DNA from: Aestuariicoccus sp032586235
GTDB lineage: Bacteria > Pseudomonadota > Alphaproteobacteria > Rhodobacterales > Rhodobacteraceae
NCBI RefSeq assembly: GCF_032586235.1
Contig: NZ_JAWHTD010000021.1
Coordinates: 1-64,000 of the forward strand
Length of the DNA: 64,000 nucleotides
Reading direction: 5' to 3'
In this document: in pieces, positions 18,344-25,837 of the stretch
How the letters are laid out: every line of letters begins with the position of its first letter
Position numbering within the stretch: the first letter of the stretch is position 1
Translations under genes and position numbers: made by a program
Notes under the pieces: model-generated
What the model saw: the letters and a program-made list of their open reading frames with translations, nothing else
Databases searched by the model: none
What the model was told of the DNA's origin: nothing

Positions 18344-18367
18344 GTAGGGTGCGCATTCACTGCGCAC
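18344..18367 (+). repeat. REP palindrome 3
   Basis: Begins GTAGGGTGCGCATTCA, followed by CTGCGCAC. Lies 48 bp upstream of the RAYT start and 58 bp before the lipoprotein gene at 18426. With REPs 1 and 2 it frames the RAYT gene. Confidence 0.85.
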
Positions 18368-18425
18368 CGCCCCTGAGCGACTCCGAAGACTTGCGCCCGC
18401 GCGCCGCTTGCGCTTCCCTGCGCCA

Positions 18426-19109
18426 ATGCGGATGACGCTGATCCTGATGCTGTGCCTTCTGGCCGCCTGCGGCCGCCCCCTGACCGAGGGCGAGACCGCC
18501 TTTGCCGACGCTCTCGCGGGCCCCGCGGTCGACACCGCGTCCGTGCGCTTTCATAACGGGCATTTCGCCGGATCCTTCACCTACACGCGCCCCGTGCGCC
18601 CGCGCCTGACCTGTCAGGAGCGAATCTTTCCGCCCTCTGATGGCGAGACGGTCACCGTGTCGCCCGGGGCGATGGTGCTCTTGAACACGGTGCTCTTTCG
18701 CCGCGATCTTTATCGCGACGATCTGATGCCCGGCTTTCCCGGCCTGATCGACCTGGCCGACGCCATGCTGGTGGCGCATGAGCTGGCCCATGTCTGGCAA
18801 TGGCAGAACCGCGCCGAGACCGGGTATCACCCGCTCAAGGCCGCGCGCGAGCACCGGGACAGCCCCGATCCCTACCTCTTCGAGCCCGACACCGAAGGCG
18901 ATTTCCTGACCTACGGCTATGAACAGCAAGGCGCGATCGTCGAGGAATACGTCTGCTGCCGCCTGCTCGACCCGCAGGCCCCGCGCACCGCGCGGCTGCG
19001 CGACATGATCAGCCGGCACATGCCCGTGGACCGGCTGGAGCAGGCGCTGGACCGCCCGCTGGTCCGCCTGCCCTGGTCCGGCGCCGAGCCCCGCGGCATA
19101 TGCCGCTGA
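18426..19109 (+). CDS. Putative lipoprotein with HExxH zinc-protease-like motif
   Basis: A 227-residue protein with a short lipoprotein signal (MLCLLAACG, lipobox LAAC). Near the middle it has MLVAHELAHVWQWQNR, an HExxH site of the kind found in zinc metallopeptidases, and a later EGDFLTYGYEQQGAIVEEY helix with a Glu that could be the third ligand. The family is not recognised. ATG 18426 or ATG 18432 gives a proper signal; the TTG upstream is less likely. It stands alone between the RAYT gene and the convergent haloperoxidase-like gene. Confidence 0.65.
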   Translation: MRMTLILMLCLLAACGRPLTEGETAFADALAGPAVDTASVRFHNGHFAGSFTYTRPVRPRLTCQERIFPPSDGETVTVSPGAMVLLNTVLFRRDLYRDDLMPGFPGLIDLADAMLVAHELAHVWQWQNRAETGYHPLKAAREHRDSPDPYLFEPDTEGDFLTYGYEQQGAIVEEYVCCRLLDPQAPRTARLRDMISRHMPVDRLEQALDRPLVRLPWSGAEPRGICR

Positions 19110-19128
19110 CGCCGGCGCCAGGCCTGGT

Positions 19129-20634
19129 TCAGACCACCGCCGTGAGTTTCGCCGCGCCACGACGCCCGTCGGCGGGCCAGGGCGTAAAGTCACCGTCGAC
19201 GCGCAGGCTCGCATATCCGCAGCGAAAAGCCCTCGGGTTCGCCGAAATGGCATGGCGTTGCCCGTCCAGCCCGCTGAACCCGATCGAGGCCGACAGGTTG
19301 TCGCCTTCCAGCGCCTCACGCAGGATCTGCAGCCCCAGCGCCTCGCCCATGCGCAGATCGGCGTGGTTCTCGGCGTGATAATAGCCTCCGGCCACAATGC
19401 GCCCAAGCGCCACGTCGCCGGCCAGCCGGTCGAGCCCGGCGGCATCCACGCCCGTGGCGGCAGCGGTGGCCAGGTGGGGTTGGTGGCGTGGCAGATCGAA
19501 GACCGCCTTCATCACCGTGACCAGCGCCCCGGCGGTCAGCGCCTGCGCCGCCCCGTCGGAGGGATGCAGCGGCAGGCCGTCCTCGCACATCACCGGCAAA
19601 TGCAGGGTCTCGCGGATCCGCGTCCGGTCGCCGGTGGTGGCGTTCATCCGGCCCACCCAATGAAGGAGGTTCGGACAGGCGTTCGCCAACTCGTCGATCG
19701 CCGCGCGCAGTAACACCCCGTCCGGGCCGCTGTGCAGATCGTCACGCGCATGCATGACCGCAAAGCGCGCCGCCGTCACGCCCGGTCGCGACAACCGATC
19801 GGTGCGCCCCGCGCGGACCTGCGCCAGCGCCGTTGCACGCCGCACCGCGCAGCACATGAGCGTCAGCAGCCGCTGCGCCGTCCAGTGCCGGCGCAGCACC
19901 GGCGTGGCGCTGATCCCCGCGTCATAGCCGACGCCAAGCCCCAGCATCCGCAGCGCGGTCGCAAAGAAGATCTGGCCGGGATGCGCGGTGTGCACCTGCT
20001 CGGCAAGACCGCGCGGCGTGACGACGTGGCAGCGCGGCGCAGCGTCGTGCCCCGGCAAAGGCAGATCGGCGCCCACGGTGCGGTCCAGCCAGTCGATCCA
20101 TTCCGACATCGGCGCCGCTTCGCCCGGAACCGTGCCGAGCGCCGCCCGGATCGACGGGCGCATGCCCTGGCTCCACAGCGGCGAGATCGGCGCGGCGGGC
20201 CCGTCGCAGGCGACACCGCCGCGAAACAGCGTGCGCAGGGTCAGCTGGCCATCGCCGTTCCAGCGCAGGGAACGGCGATGGCCTTCGTCACCCAGACCGG
20301 CCCGGGAGAAGGCCGTGTCGTCCACGTCCCGGAACGAGACGGCGGAACGATCGAACCACGTCAGGCTGCGCAGCTCGCACAGCAGTTCGTGGAGGGTGAA
20401 ACGCGTTCCGCCATCGATCGTGACGGTGTGATGCGGGTTGGTCATGGCGTCGAACGGCACGTCGCGCAGCAGCGCCATGGCATAGACCTCGGCCATGTCG
20501 GCGGCCAGTTCCGCCGCCCCGTGGCGCGGTACGTCACGGGTGAGAATGGCGTGATCGCCGACCCGCGCGGCCTCGCCGAGACCGCCGTCGACGACGTTGA
20601 AGGCTTTGAGCGGAGCGGTTGTTTGAGCGGTCAT
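19129..20634 (-). CDS. Degenerate vanadium-haloperoxidase-like protein
   Basis: A 501-residue protein without signal peptide, AGGGGGA before ATG 20634. Two segments align by eye with bacterial vanadium haloperoxidases. PLHPSDGAAQALTAGALVTV (from about residue 355) parallels the PSYPAGHATxAGACVTV motif, but the catalytic GH is missing. RIVAGGYYHAENHADLRMGE (from R412) parallels the RNxAGVHxxSDxxxGLxxGE motif, but Tyr418 and Glu422 stand at the vanadate His and Asp positions. The fold is therefore probably kept while the metal site is lost, unless His420 or His424 serve instead. An enzyme of the same broad fold with intact residues lies at 24530-25651. Its role is unknown. Confidence 0.6.
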   Translation of the reverse strand: MTAQTTAPLKAFNVVDGGLGEAARVGDHAILTRDVPRHGAAELAADMAEVYAMALLRDVPFDAMTNPHHTVTIDGGTRFTLHELLCELRSLTWFDRSAVSFRDVDDTAFSRAGLGDEGHRRSLRWNGDGQLTLRTLFRGGVACDGPAAPISPLWSQGMRPSIRAALGTVPGEAAPMSEWIDWLDRTVGADLPLPGHDAAPRCHVVTPRGLAEQVHTAHPGQIFFATALRMLGLGVGYDAGISATPVLRRHWTAQRLLTLMCCAVRRATALAQVRAGRTDRLSRPGVTAARFAVMHARDDLHSGPDGVLLRAAIDELANACPNLLHWVGRMNATTGDRTRIRETLHLPVMCEDGLPLHPSDGAAQALTAGALVTVMKAVFDLPRHQPHLATAAATGVDAAGLDRLAGDVALGRIVAGGYYHAENHADLRMGEALGLQILREALEGDNLSASIGFSGLDGQRHAISANPRAFRCGYASLRVDGDFTPWPADGRRGAAKLTAVV

Positions 20635-20904
20635 GGCGCGATCCCCCTGTCGATGGGCCCGCGTGGCCTTGTCCGGCCGGGGCGGTGCCCGAATTAGCGT
20701 GAGGTAAAGGCTGACAGGCCAGCGTGACCTGCCCGTGAATGCAGCGCAACCGCGCCGCAAAAACGCGCGTTAAAATGCAGGTCGGCGCCAGCAATCCTGC
20801 CGCTGCCGGCGTGAATAACGCGCAAATGACGGTGCACGGCTTGACCGGATGACCCGCGCGGCCTTTGCTATCCGCAAAGACAAAGCGATTAGCAGGAGCG
20901 AGCG
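20635..20904. other. Divergent intergenic region of 270 bp
   Basis: Separates the start of the haloperoxidase-like gene (minus) from the S8 protease gene (plus), so both promoters should lie here. AGGAGCGAGCG before ATG 20905 is the ribosome site of the protease. No clear operator or repeat was seen. Confidence 0.5.
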
Positions 20905-23046
20905 ATGGCGCAGAGCTGGACCTCTTCGAGCCCACATGATTTCTGGGATGCCTATCTGGATTGGACCGGCCTCATCCAGGCCCGCCGCGAGGCGCTTTTG
21001 CCGCCGCCGCAGCCCACGCCGGACCGCTATCAGCCGATCTTCATCCGCCTCAAGCCCGTCGGCCAGCCCGCCACCATCGAAGCCGCCCGCGCCGCGCTGT
21101 CGGCGCTGGTCAACGACCCGGCGGCCCCGGTGGTGATGGACCCGCACGAATACGATTTCCTGCAGGAAAGGCTGTCGCGCCCAGGCACCTACCCCGGCCT
21201 GCCCGACGAATACGCGCTCTACCGCAAGCTCGGCACGGCGAACGACTATCAGGCGTCGCTTTGGCTGCTGCTGGACGTGGGCAGCACCGTGAACCTCGAT
21301 CCCGGCGCGATCCCCGTCGGCACCGCCGGCGCGGTCGCCGAACCGGCCACCGGGCGCAAACCCAAAAAGACCACGCCCATCGTCGCCATCATCGACGACG
21401 GCATCGGCTTTCTCAACGCGCGGTTCCGGCGGCGGCAGGGCAAGGGCTATGGCAGCCGGTTCGAGGCGATCTGGCTGCAGGCCATCGAAGAGGCCGCACC
21501 CCGGCAGGGCGACGCCCCGCGCCGCGTCTATCTGGGCGAGGTGCTGACCCGCCGCGACATCGACGCCTATCTCGACCAGGGCGCGGCGCCGGACGAATGG
21601 GCGGTCTATTCCGCGCTCAACGCCCGGCTCTGCCGCATCGACGAACGCCGCTCGACCGATTTCGCGCTGACCCACGGCACCCATGTTCTCGATCTGGCCG
21701 CCGGGGCCGACCCGGACGACGCCAGCAATCCTGCGCGCGACTGGCCGCTTCTTGGCGTGCAACTGCCCGCCTCGGCGGTCGAGGACACGTCGGGCACCAA
21801 GTTCGAGAATTACATGGTGCAGGGCATTCGCTGGATCCTGCGGCAGGCGGCGCAGATCGACCCCAAGGCGCCGGTGATCGTCAACCTGTCGATGGGCATC
21901 CTCGCCGGGCCCAAGGACGGTACGCGGTTCACCGAATACCAGGTCGCGCGCGAGGCCAAGCTGTGGGAAGAGGTGACCGGCCAGCCGGTGCGCGTGGTCT
22001 GGTCCTTCGGCAACGCCTATCGCGGCAATCTGGTGACGCGCTTCGGCTATGACGCGGGCAGCGCGGCGCAGGACAGCGACCGGCACCTGACCTGGCGCAT
22101 CCAGCCCGGCGACCAAACCGCGAGCTTCGTCGAGATCCACACCGACCCCGCGACCCCTTCGACCGCGTTGCAGATCGCGCTGACCACGCCCGATGGCGTG
22201 GCCTCGGGCTTTGCGCCGATCCCGCCGGGGGAATACCGGTCGCTGATGCGCAACGGCGCGGCGGTGGCGCGGCTCTATCATGTGCCCGAACACCCCTTGG
22301 ACGACGGGCAGGTGCGCCGCGCGCATCATGTCCTTGCGGTTGCACAGACCGACAACAAGCTGGCCGGCGAGGCGCTGGCCACCGCTGGCGCCTGGACCAT
22401 CGGCCTCCGCTACGAGGGCGCGGACGAGGCGGCGGTGCATCTGCAAGTCCAGCGCGACGAGAGCCTCGCCGGTTACCGGCCCGGCGCGCGGCAATCCTAT
22501 TTCGACGCGCCCGGCGCCTATGGCTGGGACAAGACCCTGCAGGACTGGAGCCACCTGGCCGACGATTGCCCCATCGAATACGCCGACAGCCTCAGCGCCC
22601 TGACCACCGCCGGCTGGACGCCTGATGCGCATCCGCCCGTGCCGGTGCGGCAGGTCTTCACCGTCGGCGCGGTCGAGCGCGACACCGCCACGGACTCGCT
22701 GCCGCCCTCGCTTTACACCGCCGAAGGGGCGGAATGGACGATGCACGGGCCGGTCGGTTCCACCGTGGCCGACGACGGGCGGCTCTTCTGGGGCGTTCTG
22801 GCCGCGGGCACCTATACCGACAGCGCGCGGCTCTTGAACGGCACCAGCGTCGCCGCCGGGCGCATGACCCGGGCGCTGGCCATGTGCGCGCCGACGATCG
22901 TCGCCAATGCCGCGCAAGGCGGCGGCAACCAGATCGACGATCTCGACCCCGCCGTTCTGCCGCTGGTGCCTGTCCCCGCCGCCGCGCAGACGCGCCTCGG
23001 CCCGGTGACCGTCGACATTCACGCCGGCGCGCGGCCGCGCAACTGA
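20905..23046 (+). CDS. Cytoplasmic subtilisin-like (S8) serine protease
   Basis: A 713-residue S8 peptidase with a complete catalytic triad: Asp164 in VAIIDDGIGF, His257 in THGTHVLDLAAG and Ser648 in LNGTSVAAG. There is no signal peptide; the N-terminus (MAQSWTSSSPHDFWDAYLDW) and residues 1-150 form a separate domain of unknown type. About 390 residues separate His and Ser, so a large domain (about 390-620, beta-rich) is inserted as in several S8 subfamilies. The absence of a signal peptide suggests an intracellular target. A KAP NTPase gene follows after 45 bp in the same direction. Regulation and substrate are unknown. Confidence 0.85.
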   Translation: MAQSWTSSSPHDFWDAYLDWTGLIQARREALLPPPQPTPDRYQPIFIRLKPVGQPATIEAARAALSALVNDPAAPVVMDPHEYDFLQERLSRPGTYPGLPDEYALYRKLGTANDYQASLWLLLDVGSTVNLDPGAIPVGTAGAVAEPATGRKPKKTTPIVAIIDDGIGFLNARFRRRQGKGYGSRFEAIWLQAIEEAAPRQGDAPRRVYLGEVLTRRDIDAYLDQGAAPDEWAVYSALNARLCRIDERRSTDFALTHGTHVLDLAAGADPDDASNPARDWPLLGVQLPASAVEDTSGTKFENYMVQGIRWILRQAAQIDPKAPVIVNLSMGILAGPKDGTRFTEYQVAREAKLWEEVTGQPVRVVWSFGNAYRGNLVTRFGYDAGSAAQDSDRHLTWRIQPGDQTASFVEIHTDPATPSTALQIALTTPDGVASGFAPIPPGEYRSLMRNGAAVARLYHVPEHPLDDGQVRRAHHVLAVAQTDNKLAGEALATAGAWTIGLRYEGADEAAVHLQVQRDESLAGYRPGARQSYFDAPGAYGWDKTLQDWSHLADDCPIEYADSLSALTTAGWTPDAHPPVPVRQVFTVGAVERDTATDSLPPSLYTAEGAEWTMHGPVGSTVADDGRLFWGVLAAGTYTDSARLLNGTSVAAGRMTRALAMCAPTIVANAAQGGGNQIDDLDPAVLPLVPVPAAAQTRLGPVTVDIHAGARPRN

Positions 23047-23091
23047 GGTCGCGCCGACACGTCATGCCGCCTGCTCTGCCCGGAGGACACC

Positions 23092-24429
23092 ATGCGGCTG
23101 ACCGTGCCGGAACCAAAGATCGACCTCTATAATGAGGGCTTTGAAAAGCACTGCAGACTTGGGCGCGCGAAGGATGGCCAAAAGCTGTCCGATCTGGTCG
23201 AACGGGTCTCGGAACCGATGGTGGTCGCGCTCGACGCCCCATGGGGTGCCGGGAAATCCGTTTTCCTGAAGTGCTGGGTCGGCGCGCATGTCGCTGAGAA
23301 CGGCGGCACGGCCACAACGGTCTATTTCGACGCCTTCAAACACGACTACCTGGACGATCCGCTGGTTTCCATCGTCGGGGTCGTCGCCGAGCGCCTGGAG
23401 AGCTTGGGCGGCTCGAAATCCGGATCGGCAAAGAAAAAGGGGCTGGCCAAGGTCAAAAGCTACGCGCCCATGTTCGGGCGGGCATTGCTGCGCCTCGGGA
23501 TCGCATATGCAACAGCCGGCGCGTTGCACGAGATTCCGGACCCCACGCAAAGCCTTGCCGACGATGCGCTGGACGCTGGCAGCAAAGAGCTTGGCGACGC
23601 GACACGAGACTTCTGGCGCACCGAGGAAAATCGCCGCAACGCCATGGAAGGGTTCCGCGAGGGGTTGTCCCAGGTCGCATCTGACGAGACCAAGCTGGTG
23701 ATCGTTGTCGACGAGCTGGACAGATGCCGGCCGGACTATGCACTGAGCCTGCTGGAAGTGATCAAGCACTTCTTCGACGTTCCGAACGTGCACTTCATCC
23801 TTGGTGTGAATTCGGCGGAATTGGCCAACTCGGTCAGAGCAAGGTACGGGTCCGGGGTTCAGGCCGAAAAGTATCTGCAAAAATTCATCACGCTGACGAT
23901 GCCGCTTGTTCCGCGGCCTGCGCGCAGGGGGCCATCGACTCAACTGCAAATCGATCACTTTCGGTACGTATCGGAGCAACTGGGGCTGGAGGCCTCGTGG
24001 AAGTTTCGATGGCTTGAAACATATCTTGGATACGTCGATCACCACGCAGGTCTCGGCCTGCGAGATGTCGAACGGATCGCTGCGCTTGCAGTACTAACCC
24101 CTGAGCCAATTGAGCGTCCCGAAGCGAGGCTACATCTCTATACGGGATTGATCATTCTAAAGGTTCATGCGCCAGGTTTGATTCAAAAAGCCAAGGACGG
24201 CTCGCTCAATAACGAAGACGTCTTCCGTATTTTCAAGTTAAGAGGGCAGGCCGAAATTGGCGGGGCAAGATGGAAGGCCCACGCATGTTGGGTACTCGCG
24301 ACCTTACCCGATGGTCAAATTCCCGAGAGTGTTTTGGATGAATGGAAAATCATACTCTTTTTGGATTACGAACCCTCCGAACTTCTGCGCGACACGCTCG
24401 CAGACTGCATCGAAGCCTTTCAGATCTAG
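23092..24429 (+). CDS. KAP-family P-loop NTPase
   Basis: A 445-residue NTPase. Walker A is APWGAGKS at residues 49-56; Walker B with the KAP signature is LVIVVDELDRCRPD at 202-215, followed by ALSLLEVIKHFFDVPNVHFI. A weakly hydrophobic helix (about 127-145, FGRALLRLGIAYATAGAL) lies between them, where KAP proteins often carry membrane helices. Known KAP proteins include the phage-exclusion protein PifA. GGAGG 6 bases before ATG 23092 is a strong ribosome site. The last 120 codons are clearly poorer in G+C than the upstream gene. Pairing with the S8 protease suggests a common function. Confidence 0.85.
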   Translation: MRLTVPEPKIDLYNEGFEKHCRLGRAKDGQKLSDLVERVSEPMVVALDAPWGAGKSVFLKCWVGAHVAENGGTATTVYFDAFKHDYLDDPLVSIVGVVAERLESLGGSKSGSAKKKGLAKVKSYAPMFGRALLRLGIAYATAGALHEIPDPTQSLADDALDAGSKELGDATRDFWRTEENRRNAMEGFREGLSQVASDETKLVIVVDELDRCRPDYALSLLEVIKHFFDVPNVHFILGVNSAELANSVRARYGSGVQAEKYLQKFITLTMPLVPRPARRGPSTQLQIDHFRYVSEQLGLEASWKFRWLETYLGYVDHHAGLGLRDVERIAALAVLTPEPIERPEARLHLYTGLIILKVHAPGLIQKAKDGSLNNEDVFRIFKLRGQAEIGGARWKAHACWVLATLPDGQIPESVLDEWKIILFLDYEPSELLRDTLADCIEAFQI

Positions 24430-24436
24430 TGCTCCC

Positions 24437-24470
24437 AAAAAAACTTGGCCGGAGGTCTGCACCTCCGGCC
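24437..24470 (-). terminator. Intrinsic terminator for the GGQ/PAP2 gene
   Basis: Perfect 10-bp stem GGCCGGAGGT/ACCTCCGGCC with a CTGC loop (24447-24470). Read on the minus strand it is followed by a run of seven T (24443-24437), so it is oriented for the gene at 24530-25651. The hairpin may also serve the KAP gene from the other side. Confidence 0.8.
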
Positions 24471-24529
24471 TACTGGTCACCAAAACACGCGGAGACTCCG
24501 CGCGCCACCTTTAAAACTCGTTAAAACTC

Positions 24530-25651
24530 TCAGCCCCCAGTGCCGGGGGTCCATTCCTTCAGGGCGTCCGCCCACATATGCGCCATCCAAGCCGGCGCCG
24601 TGACACCGGAAAGATCGGTGCTGCCCGTGCCGATGATGGCGTCGTAGTCAAGCGCCTCGGCCAGCAGGGTCAGATTGAAATCCCCCGCATAGCTGGCGCC
24701 GTGATAGGTGCGTTGCGGCGTCGCCGGTTTGCCGTCGAGCAGATTGACCAGCGCCTCGGCCATGGTGATGCCCAGCACCGCACCGGCCATGCTGTCGGAC
24801 GGGTAATGCACCCCGGCCACGGTCCGGTTCATGGCGATGCGCGCGGCGTGGCGGTAAAGCTCGTTCTGCGCGGTGATCGCCGCCTTGGGATCGAACGCCC
24901 CCGGATAAACGAGCCGCGTCAGCACGGTCGCCAGCGCGAAGGATTCGGTGGCGTGCCCGCTTGGCCAGGCGCCATGACCCGGCGTCTGGATGCAGGGCTG
25001 CACCTCGTAGGACATGGTGATCGGGCGCGGCACGTCGAAGCCAAGCTTGAGAGGCATTTCCAGGTTGTTGGCCAGCCGCCATGCGGCGTTGGCGACCCAG
25101 AGCGTCCACTTGGTCGCCTCTTCACTGAGATAGCCGACCATGCCGAAGAAGGACATGAGGTCGGTCGTCTCGGTCACGATCTCGGCCATGCGGTCGCCGC
25201 GCAGATCGGCGGCGGCACGCAAGAAATGCAGCTGGTGCTCCGCCAGGAACTCGGCCTCGGGCTTTTCCAGCGTCGCCAGCGTCTGCCCCCCGATCGAGAT
25301 ACCGCCGGTTGTGTTGGCCTGGTCCGAACTGTCCAGATCGACGGTGAACATCTGCAAGAGCGCCTGGTCGATCACCGATTGCCGCGGGAAGCCGGCCAGC
25401 GCCTTGAACGCTTGCCATGTGTCGCGCCCGGCCTGCGGCGGCGTTCGAGAGGCCGTCCCATTCCAATAATGCTGCGTGCCATCGCGCGCGAGCGCCATGG
25501 CATTGGTAAGATAGGGCGAGGCCCCGAAGCCCTGACCGCCTTGGCCACCCTGACCGCCTTGGCCGCCTTGGCCGCCTTGGCCGCCTTGGCCACCTTGTCC
25601 GCCCTGGCCGCCTTGCCCGCCCTGGCCACCTTGTCCGCCGTAAATTGTCAT
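24530..25651 (-). CDS. PAP2/vanadium-haloperoxidase-fold protein with N-terminal GGQ repeats
   Basis: A 373-residue protein whose start MTIY is followed by twelve GGQ tripeptides (residues 5-40), then an all-helical PAP2/haloperoxidase domain. All three phosphate/vanadate motifs are intact: K202-x6-R209-P210 (KLGFDVPRP), PSGH at 230-233 and R276-x5-H282-x3-D286 (NRTVAGVHYPSD). GGGGGAG before ATG 25651 supports the start. No signal peptide or clear membrane helices were seen, unlike membrane lipid phosphatases, which favours a soluble haloperoxidase or acid phosphatase; activity cannot be told apart here. It is divergent from the SARP-like regulator gene. Confidence 0.75.
   Translation of the reverse strand: MTIYGGQGGQGGQGGQGGQGGQGGQGGQGGQGGQGGQGGQGFGASPYLTNAMALARDGTQHYWNGTASRTPPQAGRDTWQAFKALAGFPRQSVIDQALLQMFTVDLDSSDQANTTGGISIGGQTLATLEKPEAEFLAEHQLHFLRAAADLRGDRMAEIVTETTDLMSFFGMVGYLSEEATKWTLWVANAAWRLANNLEMPLKLGFDVPRPITMSYEVQPCIQTPGHGAWPSGHATESFALATVLTRLVYPGAFDPKAAITAQNELYRHAARIAMNRTVAGVHYPSDSMAGAVLGITMAEALVNLLDGKPATPQRTYHGASYAGDFNLTLLAEALDYDAIIGTGSTDLSGVTAPAWMAHMWADALKEWTPGTGG
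25532..25639 (-). repeat. Twelve-unit 9-bp tandem repeat coding GGQ
   Basis: Exactly 108 bp of 9-bp units of the type (plus strand) GCCGCCTTG, with synonymous variants such as GCCACCTTG, TCCGCCCTG and CCCGCCCTG. All changes are silent, so the GGQ peptide is conserved while the DNA drifts. In-frame slippage could change the unit number. Confidence 0.93.
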
Positions 25652-25837
25652 ACAGCTCCCCCGTGCCAAACAATTATTTGAACCATTTCATGATGCTGCG
25701 CCGCCGGTCAAAGCCTATCGCGCTCTGCGCGAAGAATTAACGCATCTTTCACGCCCATTGCCGGAACATGGCCCCGATGCTATGCCTTCGTTGACATCAA
25801 TCGGTTGGCAACCCGGTTAGGTTTAGGGGACTTTGGC

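Noticed and set aside
20770..23022. A 750-codon open frame on the minus strand, opposite the S8 protease gene
   Set aside because: It is antisense to a gene with a complete S8 triad; high third-position G+C removes stops on the opposite strand. No domain or ribosome site supports it.
25532..25639. CRISPR-like or non-coding tandem repeat
   Set aside because: Units are 9 bp, contiguous, in frame and code for GGQ; there are no spacers.
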